Part shown: piece by piece, positions 10,971 through 19,918 of the stretch | How positions within the stretch are numbered: position 1 is the first letter of the stretch | Layout of the letters: every line of letters starts with the position of its first letter | Assembly (NCBI RefSeq): GCF_901905185.1 | Contig: NZ_CABFMQ020000001.1 | Span: 363,501-427,500, forward strand | From: Methylocella tundrae | GTDB lineage: Bacteria > Pseudomonadota > Alphaproteobacteria > Rhizobiales > Beijerinckiaceae | Direction: 5' to 3' | DNA length: 64,000 bases | Notes under the pieces: model-generated | Told to the model about the DNA's origin: nothing | Database searches by the model: none | Seen by the model: only the letters and a program-made list of their open reading frames with translations | Translations under genes and position numbers: made by a program

Positions 10971-12404
10971 ATGGCGCCGTTGTCCTTCGCCCTCGCGCAT
11001 ACCCTGCCGGAATTGATTCTGGCCGTCGGCGTTCTGGTCCTCGTGCTCATCGGCGCCATCCGCGGCAAGGATTCGGATGGGCCGGTCACCGAGATCGCCG
11101 TCGGCCTGCTCGGCGCGGCAATTCTCGTGATTCTTCTCGGGGCCAAGACGCAGGCGGTGGTCTTTGACGGCGCCGTCATTGATGATGGCTTTGGCCGCTT
11201 CATGAAGGTTCTGGCGTTGCTGGGGTCGCTCGCGACGCTGGTGATGGGTCAGGATTTTCTCGCACGTGAACGCATCGACAAGTTCGAGTTTCCGATTCTC
11301 GTCATTCTCGCCACGATCGGGATGCTGGTCCTGATTTCGGCGCAAAACCTCATCGCGCTTTATCTCGGGCTCGAATTGATGTCGCTGGCGCTCTACGTCA
11401 TCGCCGCCTTCAATCGCGACAATGTGCGGGCCTCCGAGGCCGGCCTCAAATATTTCGTGCTGGGCGCGCTTTCGTCCGGGATGCTGCTTTACGGCGCCTC
11501 GCTGATCTACGGCTTTGCCGGAACCGTATCCTTCGCGGGCATCGCTGGAGCCGTGCACGGCAAAGCTTCGATCGGGATTGTGTTCGGCCTCGTCTTCCTG
11601 ATGACGGGCCTTGCATTCAAGATGTCGGCGGCGCCGTTCCATATGTGGACGCCGGACGTCTATGAAGGCGCGCCGACGCCCGTCACCGCCTTCTTCGCCT
11701 CCGCCGTGAAGATGGCGGCCGTGGCGATCACGGTACGCGTGGTGATGACGGCATTTCCCGGCGTCGCGCCGCAATGGCGGCAGATCATTGTCTTTATTTC
11801 CATTCTCTCGATGGCGCTCGGCGCTTTCGCCGCGATCGGCCAGTCAAACATCAAACGGCTGATGGCCTATTCCGCCATCGGCCATGTCGGTTTCGCCCTC
11901 GTAGGGCTCGCCGCTGGCACGGAAGCAGGCGTTTTTGGCGTCCTCGCCTATATGTCGATCTATCTCGTCATGACCCTCGGCGCTTTCGCCGTAATCCTGT
12001 CAATGAGAGTCGCAGGCCACGCCGTCGAGCAGATTTCAGATCTCGCGGGGCTTGGCAAGACCGATCCTTTCATGGCTTTCTGTTTCGCGATGCTGATGTT
12101 TTCGCTGGCGGGCATTCCGCCGCTGGCGGGTTTCTTCGCCAAATGGTATGTCTTTAACGCCGCCATTCAGGCCCATCTCTATCCGCTGGCGGTCATTGGC
12201 GTGCTTTCCAGCGCGGTGGCGGCCTATTACTATTTGCGCATTGTCAAAGTCATGTATTTTGACGAGGCGGCGCCCGCTTTCGATAAACCCGCCCCGGCTT
12301 TGCGCCTTGTGCTTGCGGTGACAAGCCTTCTTGTGCTGTTCTTGTTCGCCTATCCGGGCTTTTTCATCGACGCCACGACGGCGGCGGCGAAGTCCCTGTT
12401 CTAA
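10971..12404 (+). CDS. nuoN: NADH-quinone oxidoreductase subunit N
   Basis: Third antiporter-like proton-pumping subunit, 477 residues with about 14 transmembrane helices. Landmarks are YLGLELMSLALYVIAAF, the run KMSAAPFHMWTPDVYEGAPT, and NIKRLMAYSAIGHVG. It is the last nuo gene, and the biotin ligase follows at once, the usual order in Hyphomicrobiales. The ATG at 10971 has only a weak AAGG upstream. Confidence 0.96.
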   Translation: MAPLSFALAHTLPELILAVGVLVLVLIGAIRGKDSDGPVTEIAVGLLGAAILVILLGAKTQAVVFDGAVIDDGFGRFMKVLALLGSLATLVMGQDFLARERIDKFEFPILVILATIGMLVLISAQNLIALYLGLELMSLALYVIAAFNRDNVRASEAGLKYFVLGALSSGMLLYGASLIYGFAGTVSFAGIAGAVHGKASIGIVFGLVFLMTGLAFKMSAAPFHMWTPDVYEGAPTPVTAFFASAVKMAAVAITVRVVMTAFPGVAPQWRQIIVFISILSMALGAFAAIGQSNIKRLMAYSAIGHVGFALVGLAAGTEAGVFGVLAYMSIYLVMTLGAFAVILSMRVAGHAVEQISDLAGLGKTDPFMAFCFAMLMFSLAGIPPLAGFFAKWYVFNAAIQAHLYPLAVIGVLSSAVAAYYYLRIVKVMYFDEAAPAFDKPAPALRLVLAVTSLLVLFLFAYPGFFIDATTAAAKSLF

Positions 12405-12470
12405 GAAACTCCGAATGGTGGTTGTCCCCTGGCGCAACTTGCAGGATCGCTTCAAGCTCAAGGATTCCGG

Positions 12471-13223
12471 TTGGCCGAGCATGGCGAACTGGTTTCGACC
12501 AATGATACGGCTTTAGACAGCGCGCGCGCCGGCGATCCTGGCCGGCTCTGGATTACTGCCGCGAGCCAGACCGGCGGGCGGGGCCGCAACGGACGCAGTT
12601 GGACGTCTCACCCCGGCAATCTCTTCGCGAGCCTTTTGCTGATCGATCCCGCGCCGCCACGCCGTGCGCCGGAGCTCGGTTTTGTCGCCAGCATTGCGCT
12701 TGCTCAGGCCTTGCGCGAGGTTCTCGGCGATGGTCCGGCCGTCAAAATAAAATGGCCGAACGATATTCTCGGTAACGGCGCCAAGGTCGCGGGCATTCTT
12801 CTCGAGAGCGCGCCTGTGGCGCAGGGCCTTGCCTGCGTCGCCGGAATTGGCGTCAATTGCGCCTCCCACCCCGATGGACCGCTGCTTTACAAAACGAATG
12901 ATCTCAGCGCGATCGCCGGGCGCGAAGTGACGCCCGGCATGGTTCTTGAGCCGCTGGCGGCGTTCATGGCGCACTGGCTCGGCGTCTGGTCGCAACCGGC
13001 GGGATTTGAGACGATCCGCGCGGAATGGCTCACGCTCGCCGCCGGTCAGGGCGAGAAAATCAGAGTGACGCGGCCAAAGGACGCTGTTGAGGGCGTTTTC
13101 AAGACCATCGACGCCACCGGCCGTCTGCTCCTCCAGCAGGACCTGAACGAAATTGCAATAGACGCGGGGGATGTGTTTTTGCTCCCCCCCGGCGCAGCGC
13201 CCCAATTGATGAGAACGAACTAA
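12471..13223 (+). CDS. birA: biotin--[acetyl-CoA-carboxylase] ligase, 5' end uncertain
   Basis: Cytosolic enzyme that activates biotin with ATP and attaches it to the carboxyl-carrier lysine of biotin-dependent carboxylases. The core motifs are present: STND, GRGRNGRSWTS (adenylate-binding loop), KIKWPNDILGNGAKVAGIL and GIGVNC. There is no N-terminal repressor helix-turn-helix, so it is of the catalysis-only type. The start is odd. The frame has no ATG or GTG between the nuoN stop and the STND motif; TTG 12471 leaves only nine residues before STND. Family-like residues (QGFRLAEHGE) extend upstream of it. The ATG at 12415 is in another frame and would connect only if one more C were present in the CCCC at 12426-12429. 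See findings. Confidence 0.88.
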   Translation: MAEHGELVSTNDTALDSARAGDPGRLWITAASQTGGRGRNGRSWTSHPGNLFASLLLIDPAPPRRAPELGFVASIALAQALREVLGDGPAVKIKWPNDILGNGAKVAGILLESAPVAQGLACVAGIGVNCASHPDGPLLYKTNDLSAIAGREVTPGMVLEPLAAFMAHWLGVWSQPAGFETIRAEWLTLAAGQGEKIRVTRPKDAVEGVFKTIDATGRLLLQQDLNEIAIDAGDVFLLPPGAAPQLMRTN

Positions 13224-13252
13224 ACGGAAGAGAAACAGAAAGGTCCATATAT

Positions 13253-14923
13253 ATGAACGCGGCAAATGACGAGCTCGTCTTCGTGCCGCTCGGAGGCTTG
13301 GGCGAGATCGGGATGAACCTCGCCCTTTACGGTTTCGGCCCGAAAGGGCGCATGAAATGGCTGATGGTCGATTGCGGCATCGCTTTCGCCGGGCCGGAGC
13401 TCGTCGGGATTGACGTGATCATCCCCGACATCAGCTTCATCGAGAAAATGCGTCAGGATCTGGTCGGACTCGTCATCACGCATGCGCATGAGGACCATAT
13501 CGGCGCGGTCGCCGATGTCTGGCCAAAACTTGGGTGCCAGCTCTACGCCACGCGTTTCGCCGCTGAGCTGTTGCTGACCAAGCGGCTTTCCGAGCCTGGA
13601 GCGCCCGAGGTGCCGATCAAGGTCGTCCCCCAGGGCGGCAAGATCGAGGCCGGTCCGTTCTCGGTTGAATTCATAGCCATGGCGCATTCCATCCCGGAAA
13701 GCTGCGCCCTCGCCATAAGGACGCCACTCGGCGTCATCGTTCATTCCGGCGACTGGAAAATCGACGCGGAGCCGGGCCTTGGCGCGCCGACAGACGAAAG
13801 GCGGCTGGCCGCGATCGGAGACGAAGGCGTTCTGGCGCTGATTTGCGATTCGACCAACATTCTGCGCGAGGGAATAAGTCCGTCGGAGGGCGAGGTCGCA
13901 AGAAATCTGCGCGACATCATCGCCAAAGCGTCGGGGCGGGTCATCGTCACGACATTCGCCTCGAACGTCGCCCGCATCCGCGCCGTCGCCGAAGCCGCCA
14001 GCGCGGCGGGGCGCAGCGTCGTGCTGGCCGGGCGCGCTATGGAGCGGGTCGTCGCCGTCGCGCGCGAATGCGGTTATCTCGACGGCATTGCAGACTTTCT
14101 GGGAGTCGACGCTTTCGCCCATTTGCCGCGCGACAGGGTTGTTCTCGTGGCGACAGGCAGTCAGGGCGAAAGCCGCGCGGCGATCGCACGGATCTCGGAA
14201 GGCGAACATCCGGCCGTGACGCTCAGCGCCGGCGACAAGGTCATTTTTTCTTCCCGCACGATCCCGGGCAATGAACGGGAAGTCGGCCGCATCATCAACA
14301 ATCTCATCCGTTCGGGCGTCGACGTGGTCACCGATCGCACGGCGCTCGTCCATGCCTCCGGCCACCCGCGCCGGGGGGAGGTTTCTCAACTTTATGCCTG
14401 GACGCGGCCGCAGATTGCAATCCCGGCGCATGGCGAAGACCTGCATCTCGCCGAACATGCGGCCTTTGCCAAAGCGCAGGGCGTGCCGCATGTGCTCAGC
14501 GCCCGAAACGGGGATATCGCCGTCCTCGCCCCCGGCCAGCCGGGAATCGTCGGGGAGGCGCCCCATGGGCGTTTGCTGAAGGACGGAAATATCTTCGTGT
14601 CCCAAGCGGACGAAGCGCCGCGGATGCGCCAGAAGCTGGCGGTCTCAGGCATCATCACTATCGCGCTCGCGGTGACTTCAAAGGGGGATCTGGCTGGCGT
14701 TCCCGACGTGATGACGGCGGGCATTCCGGCGCGCGTCCGGGACGGCGCGGCGATGGATGCGATCGTCGATGATGCGATGTTCCAAACCTTCGACCATTTG
14801 CCGCGGCAGAAGCGGCGCGACGCCGATGTCGTATCGACCGCGATCGAAAAGGCGGTGCGCAACGCGGTCGCCGCGGCTTGGGGAAAGCGCCCCGCCGTCC
14901 ATGTGCTCGTGGTTGAAGTGTGA
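13253..14923 (+). CDS. rnj: ribonuclease J
   Basis: Metallo-beta-lactamase-fold ribonuclease of the beta-CASP family, 556 residues, with endo- and 5'-3' exonuclease activity in mRNA turnover and rRNA maturation. The zinc motif reads THAHEDHIGA (HxHxDH), followed by HSGDWKID. The beta-CASP part includes TGSQGESRAAIARI and a later HASGHPRRGE carrying further metal-binding His residues. In alphaproteobacteria the gene commonly follows birA behind the nuo operon, as here, 29 bases after it. Start and length agree with relatives. Confidence 0.95.
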   Translation: MNAANDELVFVPLGGLGEIGMNLALYGFGPKGRMKWLMVDCGIAFAGPELVGIDVIIPDISFIEKMRQDLVGLVITHAHEDHIGAVADVWPKLGCQLYATRFAAELLLTKRLSEPGAPEVPIKVVPQGGKIEAGPFSVEFIAMAHSIPESCALAIRTPLGVIVHSGDWKIDAEPGLGAPTDERRLAAIGDEGVLALICDSTNILREGISPSEGEVARNLRDIIAKASGRVIVTTFASNVARIRAVAEAASAAGRSVVLAGRAMERVVAVARECGYLDGIADFLGVDAFAHLPRDRVVLVATGSQGESRAAIARISEGEHPAVTLSAGDKVIFSSRTIPGNEREVGRIINNLIRSGVDVVTDRTALVHASGHPRRGEVSQLYAWTRPQIAIPAHGEDLHLAEHAAFAKAQGVPHVLSARNGDIAVLAPGQPGIVGEAPHGRLLKDGNIFVSQADEAPRMRQKLAVSGIITIALAVTSKGDLAGVPDVMTAGIPARVRDGAAMDAIVDDAMFQTFDHLPRQKRRDADVVSTAIEKAVRNAVAAAWGKRPAVHVLVVEV

Positions 14924-15325
14924 GCCATCAAAAAGAGATTTGATCCAAACCGGGGCGAGTCGCGTCGCCATTCGCGGTAACGCCGCCTCCTTGACTGAAG
15001 ATAGGCCCGCGGCTCGCAGGTGAGCGCCCGCGCCGTGGGCGGAACGCGGCTTCAGCGATCACCCTTTCCCACTGCGAGGATCGAAGCCGCCGGGCCGCTT
15101 GGCGCGGCGCCCATTACTGCTTCGCTTTCAAGGAAAGGGGCAACCCTCCGCCGGCTGCCCGGGCGGGCGTTCGAATGTTCTTGCATGATCGAACATAGTG
15201 TGAACAAATGCGGATCAATGACGGTTCCGCGGGGAAAACTTGTTGATGCGACTCCTTGCAGGTTGCGCGCGATTCGAAAACAATCCACATTGGTTGCGCT
15301 CGTATAGGTAGAGTGATTCGCAAAG
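14924..15325. other. intergenic region without a recognisable gene
   Basis: About 400 bases between rnj and the next plausible small gene. ORFs in it read as low-complexity, Arg- and Ser-rich shadows with no family features. The right part (15180-15310) is less GC-rich and could hold a promoter for the following small gene, but I see no convincing -35/-10 pair. Confidence 0.4.
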
Positions 15326-15577
15326 ATGCACGGAATAATGAATCGCCTTTTCGCATCCATCCGCGAACGCGCTGAAAGGCGCGCCATCGCTGCAGCGGAG
15401 GCCGAGCGGCTCATTGCGACATATCGCGATCGCGCCTATTACGAGGCGCGAGATCGGGTGAGGGGCCGCTGCGTCGATGGCGCCGGCTCGGCGCGCTATT
15501 GGACGAGGGTGAAGCTCGAAATCGCGAAGCGTCAGGGAATTTCCATCGGTCTCAGCGGCGCCGACATGCGCGCATGA
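15326..15577 (+). CDS. small hypothetical protein
   Basis: Predicted protein of 83 residues, basic and helical, with no membrane segment: an Arg/Ala/Glu-rich helix (RERAERRAIAAAEAERLI) followed by YYEARDRVRGRC and ARYWTRVKLEIAKRQG. Codon use is coherent and the composition resembles small conserved proteins of unknown function in this group. An internal ATG at 15338, four residues in, is also possible. Its neighbours give no hint of function. I do not recognise a named family. Confidence 0.55.
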   Translation: MHGIMNRLFASIRERAERRAIAAAEAERLIATYRDRAYYEARDRVRGRCVDGAGSARYWTRVKLEIAKRQGISIGLSGADMRA

Positions 15578-15680
15578 AAGCGCCGTACGTTCGCGTCCTC
15601 CGGTGAGGGCTCTGCGGCCTGCTGCAGCGCGGGCGGAAAAGCGAGCGCAATCATCCTGGTCGATCGCCCGGCGCGTTAGC

Positions 15681-15724
15681 TTCAATGCCAAGAATTCCAA
15701 GAATTCAATGCCAAGAATTCAATG
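15681..15724. repeat. tandem-like EcoRI-site microrepeat
   Basis: The unit TTCAATGCCAAGAATTC occurs at 15681-15697 and again at 15704-15720, with an extra CAAGAATTC in between (15698-15706), then AATG. The last copy overlaps the stop of the yceI-like gene on the minus strand. This looks like slippage-generated duplication and not a functional array. Confidence 0.6.
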
Positions 15725-16339
15725 TTCGACGGCTTCGCTTTCGACGGTGAGCGCAACCTCTCGGGAAACGGCTGGATAGCCGGCCGTCATTCCAAACGCC
15801 AGCCGATCTATGGTCGCCTTCGCAGTGAAGGCGATGCGCGCGCGCGGCTTTGCGGGCTGCGGGCGGACGGCAACCTCAACGGCCAGCGGCTTTGTCACGC
15901 CATGCATCGTCAATTCGCCCGCGACGCGAACCCGATGCTCGTCGATCTTTTCAATCGTCTTCGACACGAAGTCGATCATGGCGAAGCGCGGGGCGTCGAA
16001 GAAGGCGTCGCCACGCAGGACGTCGCTGAGCAAGGGGGATCCAGCGTCGACCGACTGAGCCTGCACATGGAAACTGACGCTGCTCAGCGCAGGATGCTCG
16101 AAGTCGATCGCGATGCGTCCGTCAAAAGCGCGGAACTCGCCTTCAGTGCGGGGAAAGCCGACCGCATCGACGGAAAAGGAGATGTGAGTCTGAGCCGGAT
16201 CAATCAACCATTTGTCGACCCCCGCGGCGCCGGGGGCGGCGATCATGGGAACCAGCGGCAGCGCGGCAATCACCCATCGCAAATGTCCTGCCGCGAGGGC
16301 CGCTCGTTTGTTGGCGTGCATCACAAAACGAAAAAGCAT
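15719..16339 (-). CDS. YceI family periplasmic lipocalin-like protein
   Basis: Protein of 206 residues with a signal peptide (hydrophobic WVIAALPLVPMIAAPGAAG near residues 22-40) followed by the YceI fold. Typical strands are WLIDPAQTHISFSVDAVGFP, FDGRIAIDFEHP, SLLSDVLRGDAFFDAPRF-like and HGVTKPLAVEV. YceI proteins are beta-barrels that bind isoprenoid or other lipids in the periplasm; the ligand here cannot be told from sequence. A second ATG seven residues in (16321) is an alternative start and still gives a signal peptide. It stands alone, transcribed towards the small gene upstream. Confidence 0.88.
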   Translation of the reverse strand: MLFRFVMHANKRAALAAGHLRWVIAALPLVPMIAAPGAAGVDKWLIDPAQTHISFSVDAVGFPRTEGEFRAFDGRIAIDFEHPALSSVSFHVQAQSVDAGSPLLSDVLRGDAFFDAPRFAMIDFVSKTIEKIDEHRVRVAGELTMHGVTKPLAVEVAVRPQPAKPRARIAFTAKATIDRLAFGMTAGYPAVSREVALTVESEAVEH

Positions 16340-16561
16340 GCGCGCCGATCTTGAATGTTACGCGGGGAGACGCTGACACCCAAGCTTCGCACAGCTGCGC
16401 GGCGCGCGCATGTCACTTGTCTGTCAGCGCCCTTCCCGGGAACGCGCGCTCGTCTCTGGGGCGATGCCGATCTACGCCAGAGGTGAGCGGCACCGCTGCA
16501 AAGAAGGCTCGCAACAGATGTCGAGCGCCGGCGTGGCCGCTTGTCAATTAAACGAAAAGCG

Positions 16562-17878
16562 CTACCTGTGCGCTGCGGGAATGGCCTTGCCCGATCTGCC
16601 GAAGAGAAGCTTTTGAATGTAGCGTTTCTTATACAGCACGATGCTGAATACGATGGCCGAAATTGCTGCCTCAATCACGCGAAAAGAGGCGACGCCGACC
16701 GCTCCCAGAGAGGAAGCCCAAATATATGTCAAAATCAAACTAGCGCATTCGCCTAAGATGACGCCCGCGAGGAAACTGACGTCGAGCCTCAAAGGCAGCA
16801 TGATATAGAGTCCGAGCGCCTGGTTGATCGCCACCAGCGGGAAAGTAAATGCAAGAATCTGCAAGATCTGGATCGAGGGCGTATATTGCGGGCCGGCAAA
16901 TACGGCTATAAGAATATGCGCCGTAAAGTATATAGATGTCGTAATGATGATGCTGGCGATAAGAAGTATTATTGACATATAACGGGACGCTGTAAATATA
17001 GAATCTGAACCGTCAGTAGCCGCTCGATTGAACAAATAGGGCATCACCGCTTGTGCGGCGGGATAGAACGAGGCGACGATTGCTCCGGCGAATCTGTCCG
17101 CGGCGTTGAAATATCCAACCTGAACCGGACCAGCCATCGCTCCGAGAATCAACACGATCGCCGCGGAATGGGCGGCCATCGCTATCTTCTTGACGAACAA
17201 TGGGCCGCCGGATTTTACCTGCTCAATCACTTTGACCCAGTCGACCGAGAAACGCTTAAGGCTCGTGAAGATGATTCCGTGCGCGATAAGGACGAGAACG
17301 GCTTGAGAACCGAGTTGGCAAATCAGGACCAGATTGACGTCTGAGGGGGAGCGCACCAGAAAAAACGCGGGGATGAACCACATTAACGCCCCGAGTCCGT
17401 CTATGACGGCAGACACCGACGCGCGGCCAACGCCGAGAAAATACCAGCCGAGATTGAAGGCCTGCACTCCGCCCAGCAAGACGACCAAGCCGAGATCAGC
17501 GGGAAAATGGGAGATCGGAGGGAAAAAGAGCTTTAGCGCGCCGAGAGTGAGCCCCGCCACGCCCCATAACACAAGCTTTGCCGTCGTGACGCCGATGACA
17601 ATTCCGCCGCGATCGTCAGGTTTGGCCGCGGAAATCTCCCGCAACGCCGATACGCTGAACCCATATTCAACCCAGATCGAGACCACCATCACCATGGATG
17701 TCGCAATGGCGAGGTGTCCGAGCCCCACCGGACCCAGCTCTCGCGCCAGAAAGGGCAGCGAGAAAAACGAGGTCAGATAACGCGCCGCATAGGCGCAATA
17801 GAGGGCGAAAAATGCTTTTTTCAATGGCGCGGACCATGTCGGCGGGCGGCGAGAAGTCTGGTCTCGAGCGATGGGCAC
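16562..17878 (-). CDS. oligosaccharide flippase (Wzx-type, MATE-like)
   Basis: Integral membrane protein of roughly 440 residues with about 12 hydrophobic segments, of the polysaccharide-transporter family that flips undecaprenyl-linked repeat units across the inner membrane. Typical stretches are FLARELGPVGLGHLAIATSM near the N-terminus and GYFNAADRFAGAIVASFYPA in the middle. The frame is open back to an ATG at 17950, but residues 1-24 of that longer form are Arg/Ser-rich and overlap a glycosyltransferase remnant, so I prefer GTG 17878. Neither start has a good Shine-Dalgarno site. It marks the left end of the polysaccharide locus. Confidence 0.87.
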   Translation of the reverse strand: MPIARDQTSRRPPTWSAPLKKAFFALYCAYAARYLTSFFSLPFLARELGPVGLGHLAIATSMVMVVSIWVEYGFSVSALREISAAKPDDRGGIVIGVTTAKLVLWGVAGLTLGALKLFFPPISHFPADLGLVVLLGGVQAFNLGWYFLGVGRASVSAVIDGLGALMWFIPAFFLVRSPSDVNLVLICQLGSQAVLVLIAHGIIFTSLKRFSVDWVKVIEQVKSGGPLFVKKIAMAAHSAAIVLILGAMAGPVQVGYFNAADRFAGAIVASFYPAAQAVMPYLFNRAATDGSDSIFTASRYMSIILLIASIIITTSIYFTAHILIAVFAGPQYTPSIQILQILAFTFPLVAINQALGLYIMLPLRLDVSFLAGVILGECASLILTYIWASSLGAVGVASFRVIEAAISAIVFSIVLYKKRYIQKLLFGRSGKAIPAAHR

Positions 17879-18108
17879 CCCGCGGCTGATGCGGCGGGCA
17901 GTACGTGAAGTCCCTTGTGAGGAGAAGCCGTGGCGTCGACGTCGTTGCATGTGTTAGCCGGGCGATCGAGGTCATGCAGTCCGTAGCCAGTCACGTGCGA
18001 GAATTTCGCCAGACAACGAGCCGCCCCATAGCTGCATCCTCCAACAGACGACTGATAGAGCGGCAGGAGGTGAGCGAAAGGCTCATTGACGAACGCTATC
18101 TTCATCAT
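17821..18108 (-). pseudogene. truncated N-terminus of a GT4-type glycosyltransferase
   Basis: Reading the minus strand from the double ATG at 18103-18108 gives MMKIAFVNEPFAHLLPLY, then SVGGCSYGAARCLAKFSHVT and YGLHDLDR. This is the characteristic first beta-strand and first helix of a GT-B glycosyltransferase N-terminal domain (MKIAFVNxPF...GxxxYxxARxLAxxxxVxxYG). Homology-like sequence stops after about 70-75 residues, and the frame ends at 17821 inside the 5' part of the flippase gene. No donor-binding domain follows. I infer a gene cut down by deletion or recombination when the flippase region was joined to it. Confidence 0.5.
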
Positions 18109-18375
18109 TCTCTGACTCATCATTGTTGTCTCGCGCCTGTTGCGCCGAATATCCGGCCACGCAAGCGTCGCCGCGACAACCAAGTTCAAGCCACGAGCGC
18201 GATTTGCGAAGGTGGACCGGGAGATGCCGTCTCTCGCTTACGGGTTGGCTCGACGGTTGGTCATAAGATCAATCAATAATTTCAAAGCTTCAGCATGCAG
18301 AACGGCATTCGGTACAGGCGGGGGCGACCTTATTCGGTCCGCGAAAAACGGACGGCCTTTTGAAATGCAGCCCTA
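18109..18375. other. intergenic stretch between the remnant and the GT2 gene
   Basis: Roughly 270 bases separate the glycosyltransferase remnant from the end of the upstream glycosyltransferase gene on the same strand. Short ORFs on the plus strand look like chance frames. No terminator or repeat was recognised. Confidence 0.35.
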
Positions 18376-19326
18376 TCAAAGTTGAATCTGGAGGCTGCTC
18401 AGACACTTCCATCCGGCGTCTCTCAACCGTCTCCGAACCGGAGGTGACGCAAGGCCAACGAGGTCCAGCCCGAATCTCATCAACTGCAGCGGTCTTGCTT
18501 CTGAAAGAAAAAGATAGCTCAAGGTTTGAGCCGGAGAGACTGCCCGCCTGTGTCTAAGCGCAATTTCGATCAGATGATTGAGATGGCGGATGTGCTCTAA
18601 GGAATATTTATTGCTGGCGCTCGTATCCTGCCAAGCTACGCGGGCGAGAGTGTCGCTCATATTGATGGAGCGGTCCTTATGCTCCCGATTGTATAAAGTG
18701 GCTTCCGGCACATGGACATATGATCCGAGAAGCGCAATTTCCGCGAGCAGGGCGTGGTCAGATCCGTAGTAACCGCGTTGCAAAGTGCTGCGTTTGAGGA
18801 CGTCTCTCCGAAAGAGGCCGAAGATTTCATAACATGTTCCGAGCTCGGTGAGCACTTTGTAGAATCGGAGGGCGGGTCCTGCCCCGGTCATGTCAGGCGC
18901 CATGGAGCCGACCAAATCGATCTGGGCGCCATCCTCGTCGACGCTCCTCGTTGTGGCGTAAGCGACGGCGGCGTCTTGGCGCTGGTCGAGCGCCGCCACG
19001 CAGCTTTCCAGAAAATTTGGACTGAGGTAGTCGTCGCAGGCGCACCACTTGAAATACTCGCCGGTGCTCAATTCGAAGCCAAGGTTGTAGTTTGGGCCTG
19101 CGCCGAGATTGCGCGGATTGCGGACGTAATTCACGCGGCTGTCAAGCTCGGCGAATTTGCGGCATATCCCCTCCGTTCCATCCGTTGATGCATTGTCGGT
19201 GATGGTAAGTCGAAAGTCCTCATATCCTTGATCGAGGATTGACTCCACTGCTTTGGCGACATACCGCGCGCCATTATACACCGGGAGAGCCAGCGAAACG
19301 CGAGGCGTCGTGGATCTTGAATTCAT
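18376..19326 (-). CDS. glycosyltransferase family 2
   Basis: GT-A fold enzyme of 316 residues that adds a sugar from a nucleotide donor to a growing lipid-linked oligosaccharide at the cytoplasmic face. It shows the family pattern: VSLALPVYNGARYVAKAVES at the N-terminus, ITDNASTDGTEGI, NLGAGPNYN, and the metal-binding acidic motif in KWCACDDYLSPNFLE. No transmembrane helix is evident. The donor sugar and linkage cannot be read from sequence. It is separated from the flippase by the remnant. Confidence 0.9.
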   Translation of the reverse strand: MNSRSTTPRVSLALPVYNGARYVAKAVESILDQGYEDFRLTITDNASTDGTEGICRKFAELDSRVNYVRNPRNLGAGPNYNLGFELSTGEYFKWCACDDYLSPNFLESCVAALDQRQDAAVAYATTRSVDEDGAQIDLVGSMAPDMTGAGPALRFYKVLTELGTCYEIFGLFRRDVLKRSTLQRGYYGSDHALLAEIALLGSYVHVPEATLYNREHKDRSINMSDTLARVAWQDTSASNKYSLEHIRHLNHLIEIALRHRRAVSPAQTLSYLFLSEARPLQLMRFGLDLVGLASPPVRRRLRDAGWKCLSSLQIQL

Positions 19327-19918
19327 ACGGTTCTCCTTGGCTATGAAGCCCCGCTCCAGAATATCTCGCCGTCAGCTGAAGGCTCAGCACCGCGAGTTTA
19401 TCCGTCGCATCAATTACTGGGTCGGACCCGGAACAATCTACGGCGGCATCCCTTGGATGGTTGAGTCACAGCAATATCGCAAGACTCGGCAAATACGGAC
19501 AATAAACGAAGCGCGCGCCCGGAACTTGTCGAGCCGAGAAGCTTCCATCTTCGATCGCCGCGAATAGGCTAATGAGTTGGCGGAATCGACCCAGCCTAGC
19601 GCATGGATCGAAGGCCAGCCAAATCGCCGCTACAGTGTAGATCCGCACAGAAAAAAAAGCGCCGAACTCGACCTTTGAGCGAGCAGAGAGCCGGGAGCGC
19701 CGCCCATTCGACTGGTCTTTCGGACTCATTCGACTATGTCAACGAAACCACCACCGTCGGGCTTCGTATTTTCCGTGCCTTGCCTCGCTTCCAGCTCTAG
19801 GGCAAAACCGATTGTGGTTCGGTCAAGGCAACGATCATGGAGCGCATGAAGGCATTGTGGCGGCGGTTCAAAGTGCAGCCATACCATCTTAGGATCAACA
19901 AGCCTGGAAAGATCCACA
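19327..19918. other. intergenic region without a recognisable gene
   Basis: About 590 bases upstream of the GT2 gene (minus) and of the small membrane protein gene (plus). Short ORFs on both strands lack family features and have poor codon patterns. It is a plausible divergent promoter region, but no site could be fixed. Confidence 0.4.

Noticed and set aside
15681..15724. CRISPR-like repeats
   Set aside because: Only two full units with almost no spacer; no array and no cas genes.
19253..19567. 104-codon ORF on the plus strand
   Set aside because: It overlaps the start of the GT2 gene on the other strand and has no recognisable features.
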